DNA of 64,000 nt. It comes from Gynuella sunshinyii YC6258 (GTDB taxonomy: Bacteria > Pseudomonadota > Gammaproteobacteria > Pseudomonadales > Natronospirillaceae). Each line of letters begins with the position of its first letter. The first letter of the stretch is position 1. The stretch covers positions 5,804,593 through 5,868,592 of the forward strand of contig NZ_CP007142.1 of assembly GCF_000940805.1 (NCBI RefSeq), in the 5' to 3' direction. The translations under genes were made by a program, and so were the position numbers. The notes beneath the pieces were generated by a model. That model did no database searches. It saw only the letters and a list, made by a program, of their open reading frames with translations, and was not told the origin of the DNA. Shown here piece after piece: positions 30,286 to 40,364 of the stretch.

Positions 30286-31908
30286 TCAGATACCCGGTTT
30301 CCAGGCGTTGGTAATCGGGTAACGACGATCCCGCCCAAATCCTCGGGGCGTTATCCTGACGCCCTCTGGAGCCTGCCTGCGTTTGTACTCATTGATATCA
30401 ATCAGGCGAATCACCTTGGTAACGTCCGCCCTGTCAAATCCGGCGGCCACAATGGTCTCTAACGACTCATCGTTCTCAACATAGCGTTCTATCAGCTGAT
30501 CCAATATCGCATAAGGCGGCAGACTGTCTTCGTCTTTCTGATCCGGTGCAAGTTCTGCCGACGGTGGACGATCAATGACTCGTTGCGGAATCACAGGACT
30601 CAGGGTATTTCGATGACGAGCCAGTTCGAATACCAGGGTTTTGGGAACATCCTTCAGTGCGTTAAATCCTCCGCACATGTCACCATACAGGGTGGCATAG
30701 CCTACGGCCATTTCGGATTTGTTTCCGGTTGTCAGTACCATGTATCCGGTCTTATTGGAGATGGCCATCAACAATTGTCCACGAATCCGAGCTTGCAGGT
30801 TTTGTTCGGTAGTATCCACAGGCAAGCCATCAAATAAGGGTTTAAGAGTCTCCATTCCGGCATGGAACATACTGGCAATTGGTAACACTGAATACCGCAC
30901 CCCCAGAGCCTCTGCTTCAGCTTTTGCATCATCCTGGCTCATCTGGGAGGTATATTCGAACGGCAGCATCACCGCATGCACACGCTCGGCTCCCAGTGCG
31001 TCAACGGCAATCGCCAGCGACAGACCAGAATCGATGCCACCGGAAAGGCCCATGACCACACCTTTAAAACCATTACGGTTGACATAGGCGCGCAGGCCCT
31101 GAATCAGGGCCAGATAGACACTTTCAAATCTGGGACGGGGAGGTATGACTGAACCACCGTTAACCCCAATGTTTTCGCCATTTCGGTATAGCTCTACGAT
31201 ATCGAGGCGTGACTCATATGTTGGCAGCGTATGCTGAACCCCGTCAGCAGTCACAACCATAGAGCCGCCATCAAACACCAGCTCATCCTGGCCACAGTTG
31301 TGATTGACATAGACGACGCAAAGACCATACTTCCCGGCCACCTGACTTACCCTCGCTCTGCGCTGTTCATCCCGATCTATGTGATACGGCGAACCATTGA
31401 TATTAAACAGTATCTCCGCGCCGGATTCGGCTGCACCACGAACGGGCTGATCGAACCAGATATCCTCACAAATGGTCAACCCGCACTGAAATCCATCTAT
31501 TTCAATAACGCTGGTGTCCTGGCCTTCAGAAAAATAGCGCTTTTCATCAAACACCTGATAATTAGGTAGTCGTTGCTTGGCATATTCGACGAGTATGTGT
31601 CCTTCATAGATGACGGCCAGTTTGTTATACAGCAGCCCATCTTCGGATTTGGGGAATCCAACCACCATATAGATCGGCAACTTGGCCTCGAGCAGAGTAT
31701 TCATCGCAGCCTCTACCCGAATAGCCATACTGGGGCGCAGCAATAAATCCTCTGGCGGATATCCTGTGATGGTCAATTCAGGAAACACGATCACCCGAGC
31801 GTTCTGTTGCAGTGCACTACGGGCCAATGTGATCATTTTTTCGGCATTCCCGGAAATATCTCCAACCGGAAACTCATCTTGCGCCAGTGCCACTTTCAGA
31901 CTATTCAA
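30286..31908 (-). CDS. nadE: glutamine-dependent NAD+ synthetase
   Basis: This is the last step of NAD synthesis, amidating nicotinic acid adenine dinucleotide with glutamine nitrogen. The N-terminal nitrilase-like glutaminase has Glu in VFPELTITGYPPEDLL and Cys in CGLTICEDIWF. The C-terminal synthetase has the PP-loop GLSGGIDSGLSLAIA. I chose TTG at 31908: GGAGTGG lies seven bases upstream and the protein then begins MNSLKVALAQ, as expected for the family. The frame opens earlier at 31950. The protein has 540 residues. It is divergent from pilS and convergent with bamD. Confidence 0.92.
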   Translation of the reverse strand: MNSLKVALAQDEFPVGDISGNAEKMITLARSALQQNARVIVFPELTITGYPPEDLLLRPSMAIRVEAAMNTLLEAKLPIYMVVGFPKSEDGLLYNKLAVIYEGHILVEYAKQRLPNYQVFDEKRYFSEGQDTSVIEIDGFQCGLTICEDIWFDQPVRGAAESGAEILFNINGSPYHIDRDEQRRARVSQVAGKYGLCVVYVNHNCGQDELVFDGGSMVVTADGVQHTLPTYESRLDIVELYRNGENIGVNGGSVIPPRPRFESVYLALIQGLRAYVNRNGFKGVVMGLSGGIDSGLSLAIAVDALGAERVHAVMLPFEYTSQMSQDDAKAEAEALGVRYSVLPIASMFHAGMETLKPLFDGLPVDTTEQNLQARIRGQLLMAISNKTGYMVLTTGNKSEMAVGYATLYGDMCGGFNALKDVPKTLVFELARHRNTLSPVIPQRVIDRPPSAELAPDQKDEDSLPPYAILDQLIERYVENDESLETIVAAGFDRADVTKVIRLIDINEYKRRQAPEGVRITPRGFGRDRRYPITNAWKPGI

Positions 31909-32055
31909 ACTAATACCACTCCAAACAAACCAAGCCCGTATTCTGCGCAAAGGCAGTCAGATTGCAATGATATTCGAATGGAATACAACCTGATATTGGC
32001 TTTATACTGACTTTAAAAATAAGGGACTGCACAACCTGCAGCAATAAATCATCCA

Positions 32056-33672
32056 ATGGAAAATCAAACCGTCAGCATTACCAACCTCAGCAGGCGCCGC
32101 CAGAACGTTCTGATGAGTTTCTTTAATCTTTATCGCATAGCCCTCGCCAGCCTGCTTTTTTTGATGATACAGCTCGGGTGGCTGTCATTTAGTTTTTCCA
32201 TCGAAAATGCCCGCGAGACGATTATTGTCAGCCTGGGCTTTTATCTGGTGCTCTGTGCGATTGCCATCGCCATCACGGTCAAACAACTGCTCAGCCAAAC
32301 GTCCGTACTGGCAATCATGATAACGGATATCATGCTACTGACATTGGCCCTGAAGACCATCGGAGGTGTCACCAGTGGCCTGGGGAATCTCATTATTGTC
32401 AGCGTCGCGGTGGGAACATTGTTTCTGTCGTTCAGAAACAGTCTGTTATTAGCGGCCTTCGCAACCTCTTCAGTGGTCTATACAGAGCTGTTATCGGGTA
32501 TTGCACCAAACAATCCACAGCAGGCAGCATTTCTCGGATTGGCTTTTTTTGCCACGACGATCGTTATCCAGTATCTAATGAGCCGAACCCGCTCCAGCGA
32601 AAAACTGGCGGAGATTCAGGCGGAAAACATACTGAGCCTTGAGGCGACTAACCAACTGATCCTGCAACGGATGCATACTGGTATCATTGTGAGTTCAATT
32701 AAGGGCATCATTCATACCAGCAATCAGGCCGCGGCAAGATTGATTACCGACTCAGAAACAGAGTCCATTCAGAACAAGAAGTTACCGCCGGTAATATGTG
32801 AGCTGCTGCAACAATGGCTGAACCAGGAGCATATCGCTTCACATATCGTAAAAATTCACCCCAAGATGCCCGAAGTATTTGTGAACTTCACGTCGCTACA
32901 GAATAATAAAAATTCCGATGTCATCATATTTATGGAAGACACCAGTAAAACCGCTCAGCAGGCCCAGCAGCTGAAACTTGCCTCTTTGGGGCGTTTTACC
33001 GCCAGTATCGCTCACGAAATCCGCAATCCACTGGGAGCAATCAGCCACGCAGCACAGCTACTGGAAGAGTCACCGAATATTGATCAGACCGATTCCCGCA
33101 TGATTCAAATCATCAAGAATCACTCTCAGCGGATGAACACGATTATCGAAAACATTCTTCAGTTATCGCGTCGTGCAGAATCTAATGCTGAAATTATCAA
33201 TTTAAAAGATTGGCTGATGGAGTTTCTGGTTATTTTTCAGGAAGCCCATAAAGACGCCAGAATCGAAACCCGCGTTGCTGACGATCTGATGATCAAATTT
33301 GATCCGTCGCATCTACAACAGGTATTGACCAACCTGATCAGTAACGGCCTGAGGTATAGTAAAATGGCTGGAAACCGCTGCGAAGTTGAAATTGTGGCCG
33401 GCATACTCAATGCCAACAACCAGCCGTATCTCGATGTTATTGACTTCGGTCCGGGCATTTCAGCAGAAAACCGCGATAAATTGTTTGAACCTTTCTTTAC
33501 TACTGAGAAAACAGGTACTGGACTGGGCTTGTTTCTTACTAAAGAACTTTGTGAGGCAAATCAGTCACAAATCATGCTGGCAGAGTCAACAGAACAAGAT
33601 CCATCAGCAACAATTGGCTGCTGTTTTAGGATATTATTCTCTCACCCAAACCGTTTGACATATATGGAATGA
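32056..33672 (+). CDS. pilS: sensor histidine kinase PilS
   Basis: PilS senses pilin in the inner membrane and phosphorylates PilR to control pilA transcription. About six membrane segments occupy residues 20-175, a PAS-like region covers about residues 195-300, and the HisKA region has phospho-acceptor His320 in SIAHEIRNPLG. The ATPase boxes are NLISNGLRYS, DFGPGI and GTGLGLFLTKEL. Four bases separate it from pilR. Position next to nadE, bamD and pilR supports the name. Confidence 0.92.
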   Translation: MENQTVSITNLSRRRQNVLMSFFNLYRIALASLLFLMIQLGWLSFSFSIENARETIIVSLGFYLVLCAIAIAITVKQLLSQTSVLAIMITDIMLLTLALKTIGGVTSGLGNLIIVSVAVGTLFLSFRNSLLLAAFATSSVVYTELLSGIAPNNPQQAAFLGLAFFATTIVIQYLMSRTRSSEKLAEIQAENILSLEATNQLILQRMHTGIIVSSIKGIIHTSNQAAARLITDSETESIQNKKLPPVICELLQQWLNQEHIASHIVKIHPKMPEVFVNFTSLQNNKNSDVIIFMEDTSKTAQQAQQLKLASLGRFTASIAHEIRNPLGAISHAAQLLEESPNIDQTDSRMIQIIKNHSQRMNTIIENILQLSRRAESNAEIINLKDWLMEFLVIFQEAHKDARIETRVADDLMIKFDPSHLQQVLTNLISNGLRYSKMAGNRCEVEIVAGILNANNQPYLDVIDFGPGISAENRDKLFEPFFTTEKTGTGLGLFLTKELCEANQSQIMLAESTEQDPSATIGCCFRILFSHPNRLTYME

Positions 33673-33676
33673 CACT

Positions 33677-35053
33677 ATGGATACCTTGGCAACCGCATTA
33701 ATCATAGACGACGAACCGGACATTGTTGAACTTCTGGAAATTACCCTTGGTCGTATGGGGCTAGGAACTATCGCTGCAACCAGTCTGGCACAAGCACAAA
33801 AATTGCTGGCAGAAAAAGAGATTCATATCTGTCTGACAGACATGAATCTGCCAGATGGAAATGGCCTGGACCTGGTGGAAACAATACAACAAAAATACAG
33901 TAATATTCCGGTTGCAGTAATCTCCGCACATGGCACGATGGACTCTGCAATTGATGCACTAAAACGAGGAGCCTTTGACTTTGTCTCCAAACCTGTAGAT
34001 CTGCAACAACTCAGGGATCTGGTGCATTCTGCACTCAAACTGGCAAACCGGATCCGTAAACCAGAAAATGAAATAAATCGGCAAGCCAACCTAATCGGCA
34101 AATCTGAACCTTTTATAGAACTGCTGGACAATGCTGAAAAATTGGCCCGCAGTCAGGCTGCTGTATTTATCAATGGTGAATCCGGTACCGGTAAAGAGCT
34201 CATCGCCCGCTATATTCACAATCAGGGCCCCAGGGCTGAACAACCATTTATTGCAGTAAACTGTGGAGCAATACCATCAGAATTAATGGAAAGTGAGTTT
34301 TTTGGTCACAAAAAGGGCAGCTTTACTGGAGCAATCGCAGACAAAGAAGGCTTTTTCCAGGCCGCAAATGGAGGAACTTTATTTCTTGATGAAGTTGCTG
34401 ATTTGCCATTGAATATGCAGGTAAAACTGCTACGCGCAATTCAGGAAAAATCCATCCGACCGGTGGGATCACAAAAGGAACTGCCGGTTAACGTGAGAAT
34501 ACTCAGCGCCAGTCATAAAAACCTGCTGGATGAAGTGGAAGATCAGAACTTCCGTCAGGATCTGTTTTATCGAATCAATGTTATCCAATTGGATATTCCA
34601 CCGCTGCGGGAAAGATTTGAAGACATTCCTCTTTTGGCCCATCACTATCTCGAAAAACTGGCCACATCATACGGCGTTCGCCCCAGAGAACTGACAAGAA
34701 GCGCCCAGGAAGCACTTCAGGTATATGACTTTCCCGGTAATATTCGAGAGTTGGAAAATATTTTGGAGCGTGCTTTTGCAATGTCAGACGGCGCAAAAAT
34801 TGAGCCTAAAGATTTGGCCCTGCGGCGGAATGATTCTTCTGCCTCACTAAGCTCAGGCAGCAGTCTGAGTGCGCTGGAGACGCCTGAATATGAAGCTGGA
34901 AGCAATCTTGAGGATTATCTGGAATCAATCGAAAGAAAGGTTATAACCGATGCATTGGAGGCAACACGCTGGAATAAAACTGCGGCAGCCAAAAACCTGG
35001 GAATCACCTTCAGAGCCATGAGGTATAAGCTTAAAAAACTGGGGCTCGAATAA
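33677..35053 (+). CDS. pilR: sigma-54-dependent response regulator PilR
   Basis: PilR activates sigma-54 promoters, classically pilA. The receiver has Asp55 in CLTDMNLPDG. The AAA+ domain has Walker A GESGTGKE (167-174) and the sigma-54 loop as GSFTGA (214-219; the common form is GAFTGA). A Fis-type HTH ends the protein (TRWNKTAAAKNLGITFRAMR). The length of 458 is normal. It is cotranscribed with pilS. The major pilin gene is not in this window. Confidence 0.94.
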   Translation: MDTLATALIIDDEPDIVELLEITLGRMGLGTIAATSLAQAQKLLAEKEIHICLTDMNLPDGNGLDLVETIQQKYSNIPVAVISAHGTMDSAIDALKRGAFDFVSKPVDLQQLRDLVHSALKLANRIRKPENEINRQANLIGKSEPFIELLDNAEKLARSQAAVFINGESGTGKELIARYIHNQGPRAEQPFIAVNCGAIPSELMESEFFGHKKGSFTGAIADKEGFFQAANGGTLFLDEVADLPLNMQVKLLRAIQEKSIRPVGSQKELPVNVRILSASHKNLLDEVEDQNFRQDLFYRINVIQLDIPPLRERFEDIPLLAHHYLEKLATSYGVRPRELTRSAQEALQVYDFPGNIRELENILERAFAMSDGAKIEPKDLALRRNDSSASLSSGSSLSALETPEYEAGSNLEDYLESIERKVITDALEATRWNKTAAAKNLGITFRAMRYKLKKLGLE

Positions 35054-35173
35054 CAGAGTATCGTTTTAGTAAACCAAGGGTATAGAATCACGCTACTTTA
35101 GAAACATTGATTGAGATAGATAAAAAACAACGACAATATTCCGGGCAGACAGACATTAAAAAGGAATATTGTC

Positions 35174-35728
35174 ATGAAAGGAAAAGGATTTTCGGTAATT
35201 GAACTCATGCTGGTAATCGCAGTTTCAGGCATACTGATAGCAGTTGCGATCCCAACATTTTCAACGCTTTTAGAAACCAACAAAGTCAAATCAGCTTTGT
35301 TTATTCTGCAAAATCAAATACAGACTGCCAGGGAAAGTGCCGTTTTTAACAATACCACTGTGACTATGTGTCCGCTGTTTCAGGGCCGATGCACCGACTT
35401 ATGGAGTAAAGGATATTCCATCTTCTATGATCAAAATGCGAACCGGGTATTTGACCCGGAAGACACAATGATCTCGCAATATGATCCTCTGCCGGAAGTG
35501 ACACTGTTATGGAATCCGGTTAAGAATAGTAATGCATTACAGTACGATCCCACTGGAACCACACACAAAGCGAACCAAAATGGGACATTTTCAATCTGTT
35601 CCACCAGAGCCTTTGTACCCGCCTACGGTGTCATCATAAATCGTCAGGGAAGAATGTGGACCGGTGTTGACAAAGACAGAGATCAGTACTTGGATGGGCA
35701 ATCCTCATCAAGATTTATTCGTTGCTGA
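35174..35728 (+). CDS. fimT: FimT/GspH family pseudopilin
   Basis: This is a minor pilin-like protein. It has a short leader MKGKG, then the class III cleavage site G|FSVIELMLVIAVSG with Glu at +5, an N-terminal helix, and a soluble GspH-type domain. Cysteines near the ends (MCPLFQGRC and the terminal RC) may form disulfides. AAAGGA is a good ribosome-binding site. It follows pilR and is convergent with pilE. FimT-like pilins bind DNA for uptake in some bacteria; that role is an inference. Confidence 0.8.
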   Translation: MKGKGFSVIELMLVIAVSGILIAVAIPTFSTLLETNKVKSALFILQNQIQTARESAVFNNTTVTMCPLFQGRCTDLWSKGYSIFYDQNANRVFDPEDTMISQYDPLPEVTLLWNPVKNSNALQYDPTGTTHKANQNGTFSICSTRAFVPAYGVIINRQGRMWTGVDKDRDQYLDGQSSSRFIRC

Positions 35729-35770
35729 GGCTCTTCAACATCAAGATATTTTGGGTGGATTACAGTTTGA

Positions 35771-35800
35771 TTAACCTGGCACATGACTCTGCCAGGTTAA
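35771..35800. terminator. hairpin between convergent fimT and pilE
   Basis: TTAACCTGGCA and TGCCAGGTTAA form a perfect 11-bp stem with an 8-base loop, midway between two convergent genes. Neither strand has a clear U-tract after it, so termination is likely but unproven. Confidence 0.6.
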
Positions 35801-35818
35801 CAGGCTTATCCGGATTCC

Positions 35819-36298
35819 TTAGTTCCAGCTTGAGCAAGTCGTGGATGTGGTCGCCGAATAGGCCGAGTCACCCTTATACCAACAGCGCACTCCTTGAGAA
35901 TTCAATGTAGATACACCATCCCCCGCCAGGACGCTAACTTGTCCTGATGAGGGATTATTAATAGGTACAGCTGACAACGTGTACGTAGAAGCATTTGCTT
36001 GCTCAATCGTTAAATTGCACTGTTTGTTGGCACCATCGACTGGAGCCTGTGTCGCAAAAATCGTCGGTGCACCAGTATCACCATTTTTTGCGGCTCCCGC
36101 ATACGTTGAAGGCACTGAAGTGGTGTAATGTCTCTCCATCGCATTTGCCAACCCCTCAAGCGCCATCTGACAATCTGAGCGATAGGTTTTCACAACATAG
36201 TGACGATACGAAGGAACTGCTATTGCCGCTAGAATCGCAATAATCGCAACGACAATCATAACTTCAATCAAAGTAAAACCTCTGTTTACATATCTCAT
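35819..36298 (-). CDS. pilE: type IV minor pilin PilE
   Basis: The prepilin leader MRYVNRG is cut before FTLIEVMIVVAIIAILAAIA. The soluble domain carries the usual C-terminal disulfide pair (CWYKGDS and TTCSSWN). It is last in the fimU-pilE operon and belongs with PilV, PilW, PilX and FimU in the priming complex at the pilus tip. The short 2-bp gap to pilY2 suggests coupling. Confidence 0.88.
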   Translation of the reverse strand: MRYVNRGFTLIEVMIVVAIIAILAAIAVPSYRHYVVKTYRSDCQMALEGLANAMERHYTTSVPSTYAGAAKNGDTGAPTIFATQAPVDGANKQCNLTIEQANASTYTLSAVPINNPSSGQVSVLAGDGVSTLNSQGVRCWYKGDSAYSATTSTTCSSWN

Positions 36299-36300
36299 CG

Positions 36301-36633
36301 TTAGTAGTCCTTGAATAAACTATCCGGCATTTCCCATATCTGGGTTATCTGTTGCTTGTCGTCTACCACGATTACAGCTGTGGCTCTGCGATTGATCTCG
36401 TTCAAATACTTCTTTTTACCGTCTTTTGAGCGGATATATACATTCCGACTCACTTCGAAAATATAGCCACTGGTTTCCAGCGTATAGTTAACTGTATCAA
36501 TGCTCATGATTCTGACTGCTTGACCATTCTGTGGGTATCCTTCTGGTATTACGCCTGCAGAAAAAACATTGATACTCAGACACAAGACCCAGAACATCGC
36601 CACAGACTTCAGGAAATAACCAAACATATTCAT
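36301..36633 (-). CDS. pilY2: PilY2-like periplasmic protein
   Basis: This is a 110-residue exported protein with a signal peptide (SVAMFWVLCLSINVFSA) and a small beta-rich domain (IDTVNYTLETSGYIFEVS). PilY2 is poorly conserved. The call rests on size, the signal and its place between pilY1 and pilE, as in Pseudomonas. Its role is a minor contribution to pilus assembly; the mechanism is unknown. Confidence 0.75.
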   Translation of the reverse strand: MNMFGYFLKSVAMFWVLCLSINVFSAGVIPEGYPQNGQAVRIMSIDTVNYTLETSGYIFEVSRNVYIRSKDGKKKYLNEINRRATAVIVVDDKQQITQIWEMPDSLFKDY

Positions 36634-36647
36634 TTGCCTCTTAGTCG

Positions 36648-39600
36648 TTAGTTAGCGGACACCAGTTCTTTCCAGGACAATTCCCCGGTTAAACCGTCAA
36701 GATCAATATTCACACCAATGCTGGTTGGCTCGCCCTTATCCTGGGTTCCAATATTGGCGCCGTTTTCATCGAAATAGATCAATATGTCCGACGACGAACC
36801 GCTATTCCCGTGACCTGCAGTTGTCATGGCAGCATTTTGCTGGTTGTTATTTTGGTCTTTATCATCGTATTTTTGATCTTCATTCATATCAAAAACCGTT
36901 CCTATCGGAGACTCACCTCCTGTCAGCGCTTTAAACGCAAACAGCCAACCTCCATTTCCGGTAGAGCACATCACATTTGCAGAAGGAATCGTCGTGACAC
37001 CAAATAGTGTTTCATCCACCAGTACCATTCTTCGAATAATTCGCTCACCCTTATCTTCCTTAGTACAAGCAGTCGCAGATGGGCATAAGTCGAAATCAAT
37101 TTTCCACCCCATATATCCGTTCGTCGAATAATCTAGAGACTTGTCTGTTACGGTCCGGTACTGCCGGTTACCAATGCTATCTGTGTGATTGCTCAGTTCC
37201 TGTGCTTGAAGACTGCTAGGTGTCAGAATAGTTTGATAATCTGAGTCACTAAGCGTATCCCAAACACCGTACAGAGATTGAATGTCGTTTGAAGTAGCAT
37301 CTGAAGTACTCATCCAACTGCCGGTGGAGAATATGACAACCATTCCCCCCTCATCATTGCGAATGACGACGGGTTGATTCACAACCGGCTGCCATGTTCC
37401 AACAGATGCGCTGGTCGGATCACTGTTGTAACTGGCTTTGAACAGAGTTTTTGATGACCACTGATTGACATCTCCACGCAAGTCAAATCGCATCATATTT
37501 CCGGCATAATCACCCGCATATATGTAGTCAACGACACCATCAGCATTGGTATCGACGGCCCTGGGCTCTCCCAGACCATTGGAATAAGTCACCCGTTCCT
37601 TATTACCGTCATTGTCGGTATCGATATCAACTGTAAACTCATCATTGCCCGTTGGAATAATGACATAGTTAGTACCTTCCACGCCCCATCCTCCGGCAGC
37701 GCTATAACCATCCAGAAACACTACAAACAAAGCAGATTCATGTTTTCCGGTACCACCACATTCAGCTGCGTTGTAACCATTGCCGAAGATCGCGGCCCAA
37801 CGTTTTTCCCCATTAGCTCCATCCTGGTTAGTCATGACGATTGTGGGTTTGCTGAAACTGTAGCCGAGACAGGATTGATCTCCGCCAACATCCAGATCAG
37901 ACAAATTGTCCGGAAATTCCCACAACACGCTGTTTTCATTCAGGTTATCGGGATCTGTAACATCCAGGCCGAAGTAACCTTTTCCACCCGCTCCTAAACC
38001 CCCGACCAAAATAGTTTTCCAACTGTTTCCGACATACGCTTCGCTAACAGCCGGAGTGCCATCAACATAAAATTGGTGGTTATAGGTCGGCAAGGTATAT
38101 TCGTAGAGTTTTGGCATAGCAATATTTGGCACATAGGCAAACTTTTCATCGCCGGTACTCGTGTCAAAACCATGCAACATACCGTCATTTGCACCGACAT
38201 ATAAAATGGGTTTACGGTTACGATGTGAATTATAATGAGTGCTGTACTGACCAGCCGGGAACTCTCCAAAATCACGCTTTTTGGAGTAAGCTGGCGAGCC
38301 AACGAACACTGGGGTGGAGTTCACAATATCCCCCAGGTATCCATTTCGGTCTCGTAATTGTCCTATCGACTCATTACTACCGATATAGTCCGGATCATCG
38401 TTCCTGATGTCACCGGTAATATAGCGAACCCTCTCATCACCGATTTTGCCATTATAACTGGCTGGAAGCGTCATACTGGACACGCCCGTTTCAAAATAGT
38501 CTTTTTGAGTTTGTGTCAGATTAGCGTAGTCAAACTCCACCCCTTTACGGGATTCCGGATTGTAGGTATAGACATTACGCTGCTGTTGAGGATCTTCAAT
38601 TAAGGCTTCAAGTTGATCAGACGCCAGCCACTTCGCACTCTCGTCCAGAACGCCATCTTTATAGGGAATACCTTCCAGTTCACCGGTATAATCATCGGTG
38701 TACATTGCATGAAACAAACGCACTTCTCCTTCGCTGACCGATTGCGAACTCAAAGAAATACCAGAAGCACCGTTTTGCTCACCTTGAATATTGATAAAGG
38801 CATTTTTCAGACTACGTGTCAGTTCATCGGGGTTATTGGAGGAATAGAAAAAACCCCTGCCATTGTAGGCCGCATGAACCATATCAGTAACCTTGTTGTT
38901 TCCCCAGGCATATGAAGTTACGTTATTTTTATACATGTCATAAATAGCGTTTTCATCCACACCTGATGGTAATCCAAATGCCACGGTATAGGTTTTTAAA
39001 TGCTGATGCATAACGTAATCCTGGTTATCCTTACTCAGATTACTACGATCATAGTCAACGTCTGATATGGAAACTTTATCATCCAAGGATGAGCGCAGGT
39101 CATTGCGATAGTAATACATAGCCAGATCAGCCAAGGTATTGCTCTGATCGTCAGCAAAGCTGTCTCCAGCAAAGCGTCCTGTCTGATCTACATTGCCAAA
39201 GTTCTTTGACAAATCTCCCGACCACTCTCCATCTGATAACAGAACCACATAATTTTTCTGACACATACCACCATCGCTGGCAGTAAAAACAGGACATGCT
39301 CCGCTACCAAAACGGTTATCAGTTGATGAGCAACTGAAGTATTGACCTACTTCGTAAAGAGCCTGCCTTAACGGAGTACCACCGTCAGCCTTGGTTTGAC
39401 CAATGCGCGAAAACAGCTTGTACTTATTATTATCTACCGAAAGAGGGCTACCATTGATACTGGCGACTGACATACTGTCATTGGAATAACCGTTAAGCAC
39501 CGTATAACCAACACGGACATTAGCCATATCTTCCAGGACATTCATTATCGCGCCCTTGGCAGCTAGTTTTCTTGATCGATAGAAGTTAAACCAGTTTTGA

Positions 39601-40364
39601 AAATTTTCTTTCTCTGTCGCCGAGAGGGTGGAAATTTTGACTTCAGTTATTTCATCTGTGTTATCAAAGTAGCCATCACTATCTGTATCTTTCCACTCGT
39701 AATAGCGCAATTCATTGCCATTCGGGCTTTCACGATTTCCGTAGTAATCCAAAAAGATGCTGTCCGAAATCAGATCCATCCATTCCCTTGGATTATAAGG
39801 ATCATCCAACCCAACCAGAACATCATTGGCAATGCCCTTGCTTTGTTTAAATTTTTCAATCAACTCAGAATAAGGAACCGGTTCTCCATTAAACGTAAAC
39901 GCTGAGCGCCCGGGCCACGGAACGTAAGTGCGAGAAGGGTTATAATACATGGGATTAAAATCGGAGTTGCGGAAACGCCATGAGTTGGCAGCAGCAACAC
40001 GACATTCATCTCTTCTTATCCCATTAAAAGCAGCAACCAGACTATATCCGCCACCCCAGCTTTCATTTGGCTGGCATGTACAAATGCCATCTGAACACCA
40101 GCGACTAGGATATGTTGCATTAACAATGTTACCAGCATCTGATATGTTAGTTTCGCCAGGCTGGTTATTTATAAATAACCCGCCGGCACTATAAGTCTGG
40201 GTCATGGCATCCCAACTCATACTGCCGGAATCATCCATCACAAAAACGATATTCGGCTCAACACCGACAGGTACTTCCAAAGGATTTTCGGAGAGCAGAA
40301 CTTCACCTGCATAAGCCGGAAAAGCCCATAACAACAATAATGCTGATGTCCACAATCGTTTCAT
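36648..40364 (-). CDS. pilY1: type IV pilus tip adhesin / biogenesis factor PilY1
   Basis: PilY1 sits at the pilus tip, primes assembly and mediates adhesion and surface sensing. It has a signal peptide (residues 1-19), then a von Willebrand A-like region with a metal site, NIVFVMDDSGSMSWD (Asp44, Ser46, Ser48). The C-terminal beta-propeller has calcium loops near residues 910-918 (DTDNDGNKE) and 937-945 (DTNADGVVD); the second resembles the calcium site known in P. aeruginosa. At 1238 residues it is slightly longer than usual (about 1160). The start overlaps the pilX stop by four bases. Confidence 0.93.
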   Translation of the reverse strand: MKRLWTSALLLLWAFPAYAGEVLLSENPLEVPVGVEPNIVFVMDDSGSMSWDAMTQTYSAGGLFINNQPGETNISDAGNIVNATYPSRWCSDGICTCQPNESWGGGYSLVAAFNGIRRDECRVAAANSWRFRNSDFNPMYYNPSRTYVPWPGRSAFTFNGEPVPYSELIEKFKQSKGIANDVLVGLDDPYNPREWMDLISDSIFLDYYGNRESPNGNELRYYEWKDTDSDGYFDNTDEITEVKISTLSATEKENFQNWFNFYRSRKLAAKGAIMNVLEDMANVRVGYTVLNGYSNDSMSVASINGSPLSVDNNKYKLFSRIGQTKADGGTPLRQALYEVGQYFSCSSTDNRFGSGACPVFTASDGGMCQKNYVVLLSDGEWSGDLSKNFGNVDQTGRFAGDSFADDQSNTLADLAMYYYRNDLRSSLDDKVSISDVDYDRSNLSKDNQDYVMHQHLKTYTVAFGLPSGVDENAIYDMYKNNVTSYAWGNNKVTDMVHAAYNGRGFFYSSNNPDELTRSLKNAFINIQGEQNGASGISLSSQSVSEGEVRLFHAMYTDDYTGELEGIPYKDGVLDESAKWLASDQLEALIEDPQQQRNVYTYNPESRKGVEFDYANLTQTQKDYFETGVSSMTLPASYNGKIGDERVRYITGDIRNDDPDYIGSNESIGQLRDRNGYLGDIVNSTPVFVGSPAYSKKRDFGEFPAGQYSTHYNSHRNRKPILYVGANDGMLHGFDTSTGDEKFAYVPNIAMPKLYEYTLPTYNHQFYVDGTPAVSEAYVGNSWKTILVGGLGAGGKGYFGLDVTDPDNLNENSVLWEFPDNLSDLDVGGDQSCLGYSFSKPTIVMTNQDGANGEKRWAAIFGNGYNAAECGGTGKHESALFVVFLDGYSAAGGWGVEGTNYVIIPTGNDEFTVDIDTDNDGNKERVTYSNGLGEPRAVDTNADGVVDYIYAGDYAGNMMRFDLRGDVNQWSSKTLFKASYNSDPTSASVGTWQPVVNQPVVIRNDEGGMVVIFSTGSWMSTSDATSNDIQSLYGVWDTLSDSDYQTILTPSSLQAQELSNHTDSIGNRQYRTVTDKSLDYSTNGYMGWKIDFDLCPSATACTKEDKGERIIRRMVLVDETLFGVTTIPSANVMCSTGNGGWLFAFKALTGGESPIGTVFDMNEDQKYDDKDQNNNQQNAAMTTAGHGNSGSSSDILIYFDENGANIGTQDKGEPTSIGVNIDLDGLTGELSWKELVSAN

